DNA of 64,000 nucleotides from an uncultured Eubacteriales bacterium (GTDB lineage Bacteria; Bacillota; Clostridia; Christensenellales; Aristaeellaceae): NCBI GenBank assembly GCA_902799045.1, contig CADBZH010000002.1, positions 124,001 to 188,000 of the forward strand, read 5' to 3'. Shown piece by piece: positions 32,514 to 40,805 of this stretch (position 1 is its first letter; each line of letters starts with the position of its first letter). The notes under the pieces were generated by a model. It saw only the letters and a program-made list of their open reading frames with translations, ran no database searches and was not told where the DNA came from. The position numbers and the translations under genes were made by a program.

Positions 32514-33761
32514 TTATGCCTCCGCCGCGCTCTTGCCGGCCAACGCACCGGTGGACCAGGCGATTTGCAGGTTAAAGCCGCCGGTGGCGGCGTCCACGTC
32601 CAGAAGTTCCCCGGCAAAGTAGAGCCCGGGGAGCTTTTTGCTCTCCATCGTGGAGGGATTGACGTCCTTCACGCTCACGCCGCCGCGGGTGACGATGGCC
32701 TCGCTGAAGCCGCGCAGCGCTCTGGGGCGCAGCTGGATCGCCTTGAGGGTGTGAAGCAGCGCGGCGCGCTGGGGCGCGGTAACGGCGTTGACCGGCACGG
32801 CCGGGGAAAGCCCCGCCAGCTTCACCACCTGCTCCGCCAGGCTGTGCGGCGCGAGGCCGTCGGCCACCGTGATCAGCTGCTTCCTGGACATGGTCCTGAA
32901 ATCGCGCAGAAGGCGGGCGTCCAGCGTCTGCTCGTCCAGCGCGGGTTTCAGGTCGATCTCAAATCGCGCCTGCGAGAGGTCCTCCGGAAGCAGGCTGGAG
33001 AGAGTCAGCGCCAGTGGGCCGGAGATGCCAAAGTGGGTAAAGAGCATCTCCCCCATTTCGGAATACAGCTTCTTTTCCTTTTTTTCGCCGGTGACGAAGG
33101 CGCTCAGCTTCACGTTCTTGAGTGACAGCCCAGCCAGCATGCCCGGCCAGCTTTCCACCGTTTCGATGGCCGTGAGGGCCGGCAGGGTCGTCGTGACGAC
33201 GTGGCCGGTTGACTCAACGAAGCGATGGCCGTCGCCGGTGGAGCCGGTGGAGGGATAGCTCAGGCCGCCCGTGGCGAGGATCACGGCGTCGCCCGACACG
33301 CGCTCGCCTGTTTCAAGCGACGCGCCCGCGCAGCGGCTGTCCGCCACGGTCAGCGCCTGGACGCGCGCGTTCAGGCGCACCTCGACGCCTGCCTTGTCCA
33401 GCGCCCTTCGAAGCGCCGAGAGGATATCGCTGGCCTTGTCGGACTGCGGGAACACGCGGTTTCCGCGCTCCACCTTCAGGGGAACGCCCTCAGCCTCGAT
33501 CAGGTCCATCACGCCCTGGTTGTCCAGGGTTGCGAAGGCGGCGTACATGAAGCGGGGGTTGCGGAAGATGTTGCGCTGAAAGGCCTCCATGTCCGCGGCG
33601 TTGGTGACGTTGCAGCGGCCTTTGCCGGTGATGTAGACCTTCTTGCCCAGCTTTTCGTTGCGCTCCAACAGCGTCACCCGCGCGCCGCCCCGGGCCGCAA
33701 AGAGCGCGGCCATCATGCCGGCCGCGCCTCCGCCAATAACGATGATGTGTTTTCTATCCAT
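32514..33761 (-). CDS. FAD-dependent oxidoreductase, HI0933/YhiN family
   Basis: The 415-aa flavoprotein has the dinucleotide-binding IVIGGGAAGMMAALFAA at the N-terminus, followed by KVYITGKGRCNVTN, which is diagnostic of this family, and a C-terminal FAD-closing GLYFAGELLDVDAATGGFN. The substrate is unknown for most members. The ATG at 33761 has GGGAG 5 nt upstream; an ATG at 33776 would overlap the RpiR gene. It lies 11 bp after the rpiR-type gene and is probably in its operon. The stop falls next to element M1. Confidence 0.9.
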   Translation of the reverse strand: MDRKHIIVIGGGAAGMMAALFAARGGARVTLLERNEKLGKKVYITGKGRCNVTNAADMEAFQRNIFRNPRFMYAAFATLDNQGVMDLIEAEGVPLKVERGNRVFPQSDKASDILSALRRALDKAGVEVRLNARVQALTVADSRCAGASLETGERVSGDAVILATGGLSYPSTGSTGDGHRFVESTGHVVTTTLPALTAIETVESWPGMLAGLSLKNVKLSAFVTGEKKEKKLYSEMGEMLFTHFGISGPLALTLSSLLPEDLSQARFEIDLKPALDEQTLDARLLRDFRTMSRKQLITVADGLAPHSLAEQVVKLAGLSPAVPVNAVTAPQRAALLHTLKAIQLRPRALRGFSEAIVTRGGVSVKDVNPSTMESKKLPGLYFAGELLDVDAATGGFNLQIAWSTGALAGKSAAEA

Positions 33762-33772
33762 GCTGGCTCCCG

Positions 33773-34639
33773 TCATTCGCTGGTCTTTGCCAGATACACG
33801 TCGTACTTGCCCCAGATGTCCTCCATCTCCTCGAAGTACTGGGTCACCTCGTGCCTGCGGCGCTGGCCCAGCGCGACGATCAGCGCGTTGATCAGCGACA
33901 GCGGCGCGGCGAAGGAATCCACGAAGGAGGACATGTCGCTCTTGGCCATCAGGCAGGTGTCCGCGGTGGCGTGCAGCGGCGAGAGCGGGCCGTCGGTGAT
34001 GGCGATCAGCGAGGCGCCGCGGGAGCGGGCAAATTCCATCGCCTCGATGGAGCGCGACGTGTAGCGCGGGAAGGAGATGCCGATCAGCAAATCTCCCTCG
34101 CCGATTCTGGCCAGCTGCTCGAATACGTCGCTGACGCCGCTGGTGACGACGGTGACATTCGGAAAGATGAAGCGCAGGTAGTGCCCGAAGAATTCCGCGA
34201 TGGGCGCGGAGGCCCGCAGGCCCAGCACGTAGATGCTCCGCGCGGCTATGATCTTTTCTATGGCGTCCTCGAAGGCGTTGATGTCCATCTCATCCAGCGT
34301 GGAGCGGATGTTCTGGATGTCGGCCTTCAGCACCTTGTTCAACACCTGGGCGTGATCCATGTCCGAGGTCATCTCAAAGCGCTGGGAGGCGGTCAGGCGA
34401 TGGCGAATCAGCTCCTGAAGCGCCTTTTGCAGGTGCGGATAGCCGCTGTAGCCCAGCGCCGCGGCGAAGCGCACCACGGTGGACTCTGAAACGCCCACGT
34501 ATTCCCCCAGCTTGGAGGCCGTCATAAACACAACCTTGTCGTAGTGGGTGACGATGCACTCCGCGATGCGACGATGACTTTTTGAAAGTTTTTTTCCGCT
34601 GTGATTCAAACGCTGAATCAGTTCCTGTGCGTTGTCCAT
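33773..34639 (-). CDS. MurR/RpiR family transcriptional regulator
   Basis: The 288-aa protein has an N-terminal helix-turn-helix (about 15-80, with GEYVGVSESTVVRFAAALGYSG) and a C-terminal SIS domain (about 125-265, YVLGLRASAPIA) that binds phosphosugars. No sugar-catabolism gene is adjacent, so the ligand cannot be named. The start is ATG 34639, with GGGAGGG about 9 nt upstream; the frame stays open farther upstream but without a ribosome site. Confidence 0.92.
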   Translation of the reverse strand: MDNAQELIQRLNHSGKKLSKSHRRIAECIVTHYDKVVFMTASKLGEYVGVSESTVVRFAAALGYSGYPHLQKALQELIRHRLTASQRFEMTSDMDHAQVLNKVLKADIQNIRSTLDEMDINAFEDAIEKIIAARSIYVLGLRASAPIAEFFGHYLRFIFPNVTVVTSGVSDVFEQLARIGEGDLLIGISFPRYTSRSIEAMEFARSRGASLIAITDGPLSPLHATADTCLMAKSDMSSFVDSFAAPLSLINALIVALGQRRRHEVTQYFEEMEDIWGKYDVYLAKTSE

Positions 34640-34917
34640 GAAGGGCTGCCCTCCCGAAAATTGCTGTAAAGAAGTCAGATTACTGCGATTATATCCCATG
34701 CAGGGCGCTTTTGCAAGGGATTTATGCAAATTTATGCAGTATTTACGCAAAATAACGGCATTTTTGAAATTGTTGGAACGCACGGACACAAACCTTTGGT
34801 GACGCGCATAGTGAATATTTGCAAGAATACATATGCAAAAACCGGACAATTTGTGCCCGCATGTTTTGAAGCGGCCGATCATAGTCTATCCATGCAATGC
34901 TGCGGGAGGTGAAGCGC
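34640..34917. other. Divergent intergenic region between rpiR-type gene and spoIIP
   Basis: The region contains the leftward promoter at 34688-34716. To its right is an AT-rich stretch with spaced repeats of TTTATGCA and TTTACGCA (34721-34750). No convincing sigma-E promoter for spoIIP could be picked by eye. Confidence 0.5.
34688..34716 (-). promoter_or_regulatory. Promoter of the RpiR-type regulator
   Basis: Minus-strand TTGCAA (34716-34711) and a perfect TATAAT (34693-34688) are spaced by 17 bp. Confidence 0.8.
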
Positions 34918-35859
34918 ATGGTTCGTTTCAAGGTCGTTCGGGCGTCGCGGCTGCTGCTGGTCGCGGTGATCGTGCTGCTGGCAGTGGCACTGGCGTTGGT
35001 GGGAACGCGGCTGCTGGGCCGCCAGCCGGAACCGACGGTCAGCGGCTCGGCCAACCTGGTGGATGCCGGAAACGGCGACGAGGCAAAGACCGAAGTGGTC
35101 TTTGCCTCGTCCGCGCTCGCCGGAGAGCTGCCGCTGGACCCGGGCGACGCGCCGATCGAGGTGGAGGTGCTCGCCGCGCCGACCGTCCGGCCGGAGCCCG
35201 TGAAGGTGTTGATCTATCACACCCATACCCACGAGGCCTACGAGCAGGTGCGCGACGACCCGTATGTGGCCCTGGAGGCCTGGCGCACCTCCGACGCCGA
35301 CCACAGCGTCGTGCGCGTCGGCGAGGAGCTGGCCCGACAGCTGAAGAGCCGCGGCTTTGAAGTGACCCACGACGCGACCGATCACGAGGGCGAAGCGCTC
35401 TCCACCGCCTACACGCGCTCGCTGAAGACGCTGGAAGGCTACGGCGAGCGCTTTGACCTGTACATCGACCTGCACCGGGACGCCTGGTCCGAGGGCGAGG
35501 CCCGGGCGGTGACGGGAAAAAGCGGCGAGAGCTTGGCGCCGCTGATGTTTCTGATCGGCAATGGCAACGGATTTGACGTGAAGCCCTTCTACGAGGAAAA
35601 CCTGGCCTTCGCCAGGGCGCTGGAGAAGCGCATCAACGCCGTCGAGCCGGGGCTGTGCAAGCCGACGCTGGTGAAGGACCGGCGCTACAACCAGCACGTG
35701 GGCGTGTTTGCCATATTGATCGAGGTCGGCCACAACCGAAACACACTTCAGGAGGCGCTGAACGCCGTCCCTCCCCTGGCCGCTGGATTGGAGGACCTGA
35801 TGATCGTCCACCCGGACAAGACACTCGTGGCCATGCAAGCGGCGAGCGCCGGGAAGTGA
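34918..35859 (+). CDS. spoIIP: Stage II sporulation protein P (SpoIIP)
   Basis: The 313-aa protein has one N-terminal membrane helix (about 11-33), a variable linker, and the SpoIIP amidase/endopeptidase domain with YHTHTHEAY (about 100-108), YIDLHRDAW and FAILIEVGHNRNTLQEA. SpoIIP works with SpoIID and SpoIIM to degrade septal peptidoglycan during engulfment of the forespore. The usual motif reads HTHTSEAY; the Ser to His change is minor. GGGAGGTG 7 nt upstream sets the ATG at 34918. It is monocistronic here and converges on yedK. Confidence 0.92.
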   Translation: MVRFKVVRASRLLLVAVIVLLAVALALVGTRLLGRQPEPTVSGSANLVDAGNGDEAKTEVVFASSALAGELPLDPGDAPIEVEVLAAPTVRPEPVKVLIYHTHTHEAYEQVRDDPYVALEAWRTSDADHSVVRVGEELARQLKSRGFEVTHDATDHEGEALSTAYTRSLKTLEGYGERFDLYIDLHRDAWSEGEARAVTGKSGESLAPLMFLIGNGNGFDVKPFYEENLAFARALEKRINAVEPGLCKPTLVKDRRYNQHVGVFAILIEVGHNRNTLQEALNAVPPLAAGLEDLMIVHPDKTLVAMQAASAGK

Positions 35860-35866
35860 TTCAGCA

Positions 35867-36424
35867 TCAAAAGATCATCTGAAGCTGTTCCGGGCCCTGC
35901 GCGGCGAGGCGGATGGCTCGGCTGTCCGTAAACACAGGCACCTCGCCGCCGAACCAGCGCACGAGCGCCTGCCGGTTCGGAAGCAGCAGCGGCATGCGGC
36001 TGTGGATGGGTTCGACGGCGGCGACCGGAGGCTGCGTGAGCACCACGAACTCGTTTTTGCTGTCGCCGACGCGCCAGAGCCCAGCCAGCCAGAACAGGCC
36101 GGTTCCAGCAAGGTCGATCGCGTACTTCTGCCTGTCGGATCGCCGCCATTCAAAGTAGCGCGAGGCGGGCATGGCACAGCGCTGGGCAGTCGTGAGCTTG
36201 CGGAACATCGGCTTTTCGGCCATCGTCTCGGCGCGCGCGTTGATGACGAGGCCGCCCTGCTCCCGTTCAAAGCCCCAGCGCATGAAGGTCGCGGAGGAAT
36301 CCGGCGAGAGGACGACCGGCGCTTCCATGCCCGGGCAGATCTCAGCGCCGCCGTCTACGCGGTTCAGAGCGTCGATATCGAAGGCCTCGATTGCATCGTC
36401 CGATATGAAATAGCGTCCGCACAT
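35867..36424 (-). CDS. yedK: SOS response-associated peptidase YedK (HMCES/SRAP)
   Basis: The 185-aa protein starts MCGRY, so Cys2 becomes the N-terminal nucleophile after Met removal. Asn62 (INARAE), Glu92 (ASRYFEWRR) and His141 (EPIHSRMP) complete the SRAP active site. These proteins form a thiazolidine crosslink with abasic sites in single-stranded DNA and shield them. The ATG has GGGAGGG 6 nt upstream. A perfect 7-bp inverted repeat overlaps its -10, which suggests repression by an unidentified factor. Confidence 0.93.
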   Translation of the reverse strand: MCGRYFISDDAIEAFDIDALNRVDGGAEICPGMEAPVVLSPDSSATFMRWGFEREQGGLVINARAETMAEKPMFRKLTTAQRCAMPASRYFEWRRSDRQKYAIDLAGTGLFWLAGLWRVGDSKNEFVVLTQPPVAAVEPIHSRMPLLLPNRQALVRWFGGEVPVFTDSRAIRLAAQGPEQLQMIF

Positions 36425-36446
36425 GGAAATCCCTCCCATTACACAG

Positions 36447-36477
36447 AATAGTAATACTATTGTTTGCGATTTGTCAA
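36447..36477 (-). promoter_or_regulatory. yedK promoter with palindromic operator candidate
   Basis: Minus-strand TTGACA (36477-36472) and TACTAT (36453-36448) are spaced by 18 bp. The palindrome AATAGTA-A-TACTATT (36447-36461) covers the -10. It does not look like the Gram-positive LexA box. Confidence 0.65.
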
Positions 36478-36556
36478 CAGATATTCGCCGGTCTGTAACT
36501 CTTATAGGTATAATATAATACCATTGGTGTATATACAAAAGTGAGGATGTGTTGCT

Positions 36557-37261
36557 ATGGTGCGCCTGTACATTGCCGATATGGACGCGGCGTTCGTTCG
36601 CACGATCCGCAAGGTGATCGCCCGCAGCCACGCGGTGGAGGTCGTCGGCGAGGCGAGCAACGGCGCGAAGGCCCTCTCGGACATTCAAAGGCTCCAGCCG
36701 GACGTGGTGCTGACGGATATTCCCCTGCCGGAGCTGGACGGCATCGCCCTGCTTCGGGAGACCCGCCGGATGCGCAGGGCGCCGTCGGTCATCGTCTGTA
36801 CCCGGTTTTACCCGGCCGTCTGCCTGGACATGTGCTTTCGATTCGGCGCGGCCTACTTCCTGTGCAAGCCGATCGACCCGGAACGCCTGCCGGAGCTGGT
36901 GACGGCCTGCGCCGGGAGCCGGACAGTGCAGCCGCCCGCAGAGGATGTGCCCAGCGACCCCGGCGGCGCGAATGTGCAGGCACTGCTCGCGGAGATGGGC
37001 ATTTCGGCGCGGCTGAACGGCAGCGCGTATCTGGTGAAGGCGGTGCTGTGGGCGCGGGAGAACGAGCTGCTTCTGCGCAACCTCTCGCATGGCCTCTACC
37101 TGGAGCTGGCCACCCGCATGGGAACCACGGTTTCCAGGGTCGAGCGCTCCGTGCGCAGCGCCATCACCGTGGCCTATGAGCGCGGCTCCCTGCGCCAGCG
37201 CTTTCCCCAAAAGCCCACGAACCGCCAATTCATCGAGTTTCTGCTCCGCGAAACCGAATAA
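36557..37261 (+). CDS. spo0A: Spo0A-type sporulation response regulator
   Basis: The 234-aa protein has a receiver domain (1-115) and a Spo0A-specific DNA-binding domain (about 128-228) containing TVSRVERSVRSAI, the recognition helix, and KPTNRQFIEFL. Phospho-acceptor Asp54 (VLTDIPLPELDG), Thr82 and Lys104 are present, but the acidic pair that binds Mg reads Asp8-Met9 instead of Asp-Asp, with another Asp at 10. Linker and total length are short (Bacillus 267 aa). It sits near recN as in Bacillus, though spoIVB is not between them. Whether this is the master regulator or a paralogue cannot be settled here. GAGGATG precedes the ATG. Confidence 0.87.
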   Translation: MVRLYIADMDAAFVRTIRKVIARSHAVEVVGEASNGAKALSDIQRLQPDVVLTDIPLPELDGIALLRETRRMRRAPSVIVCTRFYPAVCLDMCFRFGAAYFLCKPIDPERLPELVTACAGSRTVQPPAEDVPSDPGGANVQALLAEMGISARLNGSAYLVKAVLWARENELLLRNLSHGLYLELATRMGTTVSRVERSVRSAITVAYERGSLRQRFPQKPTNRQFIEFLLRETE

Positions 37262-37278
37262 ACTTTGCTCCGGTGATA

Positions 37279-37307
37279 TTGTATTTGCTCCGCGAGTGTG
37301 TTAAACT
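37279..37307 (+). promoter_or_regulatory. Promoter of udk
   Basis: TTGTAT (37279-37284) and TAAACT (37302-37307) are spaced by 17 bp just after the spo0A stop. Confidence 0.6.
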
Positions 37308-37340
37308 GAGTATGGGAAATACGTCGCGGAGGGATGCACT

Positions 37341-37961
37341 ATGCTGATCATCGGTATTTGCGGAGCCAGCGGCAGCGGCAAATCCACGCTGGCGAAGGCG
37401 CTGGCGTCCAGGCTGGAAAAGCCCTGCGTCTACATCAAGCAGGATTCGTATTACAAGGATCACCCCGACATGAGCTATGAGGAGCGCTGCCTCATCAATT
37501 ACGACGAGCCGGAGATCTTCGAGCACGACGTGCTGCGCGAGGATCTGTTGAAGCTGCGCAACGGACAGGCCATCACCGCCAAGGAATACGACTATACCCA
37601 GCATCGGCGCTGCGACCCGGGCGTGCTGATCGAGCCCGCGGACGTGGTGCTGCTGGAGGGCATCCACGTGTTCTACGACGAGCAGGTGCGCGATCTGCTC
37701 GATTTCAAGATCTACGTCCAGGTTGACCCGGACGTCTGCCTGCTGCGGCGCGTGAAGCGTGACCTGCGGGATCGCGGCCGGACCATCGAGAGCGTCTATC
37801 GCCAGTATCTGGAGACCGTCAAGCCGATGTATGAAAAGTACATCCGCAATTACGTGGAACACGCCGACCTGATCGTCGCCCGCGGCGGAAAGAACGCCCG
37901 CATCGTCGACATCCTCGCCCACTACATCAATTCGGGGATGATCGAAGAGGCGAAGGACTGA
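37341..37961 (+). CDS. udk: Uridine kinase
   Basis: The 206-aa enzyme has Walker A GICGASGSGKST, the substrate motifs KQDSYYKDH and NYDEPEIFEHD, and VVLLEGIHVFYD with the Walker B-like strand, then RRVKRDLRDRGRT in the lid. It phosphorylates uridine and cytidine in pyrimidine salvage. GGAGGG upstream sets the ATG. It is the last rightward gene before a repeat-rich gap. Confidence 0.93.
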   Translation: MLIIGICGASGSGKSTLAKALASRLEKPCVYIKQDSYYKDHPDMSYEERCLINYDEPEIFEHDVLREDLLKLRNGQAITAKEYDYTQHRRCDPGVLIEPADVVLLEGIHVFYDEQVRDLLDFKIYVQVDPDVCLLRRVKRDLRDRGRTIESVYRQYLETVKPMYEKYIRNYVEHADLIVARGGKNARIVDILAHYINSGMIEEAKD

Positions 37962-37994
37962 CAGGCGATGCGAGGAAAAAGCGGGATCTTGACG

Positions 37995-38042
37995 GAAAGC
38001 TGAGGGATTTGCAGCATAGAAAGCTGAGGGATTTGCAGCATA
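37995..38042. repeat. 24-bp perfect tandem duplication
   Basis: Two identical units, each beginning GAAAGCTGAGGGATTTGC, lie at 37995-38018 and 38019-38042, about 33 bp after the udk stop. Confidence 0.9.
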
Positions 38043-38060
38043 AAACCTCTTGACGCTTCG

Positions 38061-38135
38061 TACAGATCCTTCGCTGCGCTCAGGATGACAGGGATTGCGA
38101 TTCGTTGTCATCCTGAGCGCAGCGAAGGATCTGTA
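38061..38135. repeat. Dispersed palindromic repeat PR1, copy 2 (perfect)
   Basis: Arms of 30 bp at 38061-38090 and 38106-38135 are exact inverse complements around a 15-bp centre. The core reads GATCCTTCGCTGCGCTCAGG. Arms this perfect suggest recent origin or gene conversion. Confidence 0.92.
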
Positions 38136-38349
38136 TATATTGCACTGCCCTACGGCATTGAGGGCTGTGTGCTGAACTATCCGTTCATGCAACCATCTAG
38201 GTAGCCGCTGATTTATTCCCGCACCGATTCTGCGGCGCCTTTTCCGGCATCTGTCTCTTGCAAATTTCTCGATTTACCTCCAGTAAACCTTCGATGAGCC
38301 AAAAAGCGGTGCTTCTCTGAATCCTGTGATCGGCATAACGTGGTTTGCT

Positions 38350-38507
38350 GGGGCTGTCCCAAAACGAATAGGCGTACATAAAACAGATTAGGGGTGCCGT
38401 TGCGGCGCCTGCCCGGGCACGATTGCATCGTTTTTCCCGGCGGGCGGCGCAACGCCGCCACTACAATTGCATGCCTGCTGTAGGCTTATGCGTTTTGAGA
38501 CAGCTCC
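38350..38507 (-). mobile_element. Miniature element M1, copy 2 (uninterrupted)
   Basis: The 158-bp unit has inverted ends GGGGCTGTCCCAAAACG and CGTTTTGAGACAGCTCC and an internal GC-rich palindrome around GGCGCAACGCC. It matches the other copy in inverse orientation. There is no coding capacity and no clear target duplication. The ends resemble those of some IS families, but no transposase is in the window. Confidence 0.85.
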
Positions 38508-38555
38508 AACCCCTGTGTGCTGTGTATATCATACCGGGTTCCCTGAACGAGCCTT

Positions 38556-40253
38556 TCACAGCTCCGCCTTCCGCTCCTCTGCCTCGCGCAGCATGTTTCG
38601 CGCGTGGGTGAGACTGCTCTCCGTCTCCGAAGCGCCGCCCACCAGGCGGGCCAGCTCGTGCGCGCGGCCATCGTCGTCCAGCAGGCGCACATGCGTGTCG
38701 GTGCGGCTTTCGCCGGCGATCTTCTCCACCAGGAAGTGGGCGTCTCCCAGCGCGGCGATCTGCGGCAGGTGGGTGATGCTCAGCACCTGGCGGTTCCGGG
38801 CGATGAGGCACATCTTTTCGCCCACCACCTGGGCCATGCGGCCGGAGACGCCGGTGTCGATCTCATCGAACACCATCGCGTCAACGCCCTCCGAGTCCAC
38901 GGAGATGGCCTTCAGCGCCAGCATCACGCGGGAGATCTCGCCGCCGGAGGCGATGCTTGCCAGCGGCTTCATCGGCTCGCCGGGGTTCGGTGAGATCATG
39001 AATTCCGTCTTGTCCATGCCCGTGGCGGTGGGCTTCGGCTCCGGCTCGACGCGCACCTCGAAGCGGGTCTTGCCCATGCCGAGGTCCTTCAGTTGCTCGC
39101 AGATCGCCCCGGCCAGCTTTCCGGCCGCCGCCTTGCGCAGGCCGGTCAGCGTTCCACAGGCCTCCCGCAGCTTTGCGTCGGCTTCCTTGTACTGCTTTTT
39201 CAGCGCGGTGATCGATTCGTCGCCCCGCTTGAGCTCGTTCAGACGGGCCTCCGCCTCCGCGCCGAAGGCGATCACTTCCTCCACCGTTGCGCCGTACTTG
39301 CGCTCGAGCCTTCCGATCAGGTCCAGCCGCCCGGCGATCTTGTCCAACAGCTGCGGTTCGAAGTCCAGATCGTCCATCAGCGCCTGCAGCTCATAGCCCA
39401 CGTCCTGCGCGCCGTAGTACAGCTCCCGCAGGCGGCCCGCCAGCGCGTTGTAGCGCTCGTCCAGCGAGGCGATCCTGTCCATGGCCTCCGCCGATCGCAG
39501 CAGCCCTTCCTGAGCGCTTGGTGCGCGGCCGTCGCCCTGGTAGACCAGCGTGTAGGCGGCTTCGACGCCCTGGCGGATCTTTTCGCTGTTTTCAAGCACC
39601 GAAAGCTTCTTTTTCAGCTTTTCCTCCTCGCCGCTCTTCAGCTTGGCCGCGGCGATCTCCTGCGCCTGGAAGGAGAGCATGTCGAACAGGCGCTCCTTTT
39701 CGGATACGTCGTTCATCAGGCACTTCAGTTGTGAAGCGATCTTCCCGCGGGCGGCGTGCAGCGCGGCGACCTCATCCCTCGCCGCGGTGACCGGCTCTCC
39801 GGCATAGGCGTCCAGAAAGCCGAGGTGCCGGGCCGGGTTCATCAGGGCCTGGTGCTCGTGCTGGCCGTGGACGTCCATCAGCTGGGTCGTGAGGCGCTTG
39901 AGCGTAGCCAGCGGCACCACCACGTCCTGGACGCGGCAGATGTTGCGACCCTCGCGGCTCAGCTCGCGGCGGATGGCGATGATTCCGTCCTCGACGTCGA
40001 TGTCCAGCTCCTTCGCGAAATCCAGCGCCCTGGGATTGTTTGAAATGTCGAAAAGCGCCTGCACGGAGGCCTTCTCCGCGCCGGTGCGGATCAGATCGCG
40101 GTCGGCGCGTCCGCCCAGCGCGAGGTTGATGCTGTCCACCACGATGGACTTGCCCGCGCCGGTTTCACCCGTAAGCACATTGAATCCCTGCGCGAATTCG
40201 ACGCGCAGCGATTCAATCAGCGCAATATTTTTAATTGTCAGTTCCAAAAGCAT
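38556..40253 (-). CDS. recN: DNA repair protein RecN
   Basis: The 565-aa SMC-like ATPase has an N-terminal Walker A (GFNVLTGETGAGKSIVVDS), a central coiled-coil region (about 150-370), the ABC signature ASGGEISRVMLALK and Walker B VFDEIDTGVSG near the C-terminus, followed by SITHLPQIAAL. It organises broken DNA ends in recombinational repair. It follows argR by 12 bp, the order found across Firmicutes. Confidence 0.97.
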   Translation of the reverse strand: MLLELTIKNIALIESLRVEFAQGFNVLTGETGAGKSIVVDSINLALGGRADRDLIRTGAEKASVQALFDISNNPRALDFAKELDIDVEDGIIAIRRELSREGRNICRVQDVVVPLATLKRLTTQLMDVHGQHEHQALMNPARHLGFLDAYAGEPVTAARDEVAALHAARGKIASQLKCLMNDVSEKERLFDMLSFQAQEIAAAKLKSGEEEKLKKKLSVLENSEKIRQGVEAAYTLVYQGDGRAPSAQEGLLRSAEAMDRIASLDERYNALAGRLRELYYGAQDVGYELQALMDDLDFEPQLLDKIAGRLDLIGRLERKYGATVEEVIAFGAEAEARLNELKRGDESITALKKQYKEADAKLREACGTLTGLRKAAAGKLAGAICEQLKDLGMGKTRFEVRVEPEPKPTATGMDKTEFMISPNPGEPMKPLASIASGGEISRVMLALKAISVDSEGVDAMVFDEIDTGVSGRMAQVVGEKMCLIARNRQVLSITHLPQIAALGDAHFLVEKIAGESRTDTHVRLLDDDGRAHELARLVGGASETESSLTHARNMLREAEERKAEL

Positions 40254-40265
40254 GGCTTGCTCCGA

Positions 40266-40718
40266 TCAGTCGTTCAGCAGGACGTTGAATTTTTCCATCA
40301 GCGCCTCAGCGGCTTCGTTGGAGCGGGTGATGATCAGCAGGGTGTTGTCGCCGGCGATGGTGCCCATGACCTCGCTCCACTTCATGGAGTCGATGGCCTC
40401 TCCGGCGGCGTTGGCGCTGGCCGTGAGCGTATTGACGACGATCAGGTTGTTCACCGAATCGACATTCACGATAGATTCGGTGAGAATCCGCGCAAAGCGA
40501 TCGTTCATGCCCTTTTCCGCCCGCTCCACGGTGGCATACTTGTAGCCACCCTTTTCAGACAGGACCTTCAAAAGGCGCAGCTCCTTGATGTCGCGGGAAA
40601 CGGTGGCCTGGGTCACCCGAACGCCGCGGTTTTTCAATTCCTCGGCCAGCTCTTCCTGGGTCTCAATGTCCTTGGTTTCGATGATTTCCAATATCAGATT
40701 ATGGCGCGCGCTCTTCAT
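40266..40718 (-). CDS. argR: Arginine repressor
   Basis: The 150-aa protein has the winged-helix DNA-binding domain (about 1-70, GVRVTQATVSRDIKELRL) and a C-terminal hexamerisation and arginine-binding domain (about 80-148, GTIAGDNTLLIITRS). ArgR/AhrC controls arginine synthesis and degradation. Its place between nadK and recN is conserved in Firmicutes and does not indicate local targets; no arginine gene is in the window. GGAGG precedes the ATG. Confidence 0.96.
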   Translation of the reverse strand: MKSARHNLILEIIETKDIETQEELAEELKNRGVRVTQATVSRDIKELRLLKVLSEKGGYKYATVERAEKGMNDRFARILTESIVNVDSVNNLIVVNTLTASANAAGEAIDSMKWSEVMGTIAGDNTLLIITRSNEAAEALMEKFNVLLND

Positions 40719-40805
40719 TGTCAGTGAAGCCTCCCAGTCATCTCAGATTGTGGGGATTCATAGGTGCGCGATCGCGGGCCAATCCACGAACGCGCGGAGG
40801 GATTC

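Larger units (their letters stand above)
37962..38555. other. 594-bp repeat-rich intergenic region
   Basis: The gap between convergent udk and recN holds a 24-bp tandem duplication (37995-38042), PR1 copy 2 (38061-38135) and element M1 copy 2 (38350-38507). No ribosome site or promoter supports any of the short open frames. Confidence 0.8.

Noticed and set aside
34640-34882. N-terminal extension of the RpiR-type regulator from 34882
   Set aside because: The extension has no family similarity, crosses a clear promoter, and the ATG at 34639 has a strong ribosome site.
36447-36461. LexA/DinR box at yedK
   Set aside because: The palindrome lacks the GAAC...GTTC arms of the Gram-positive box.
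38061-38135. tRNA or structured riboregulator at the perfect palindrome
   Set aside because: There is no cloverleaf or CCA, and the same sequence recurs in unrelated gaps, so it is a dispersed repeat.
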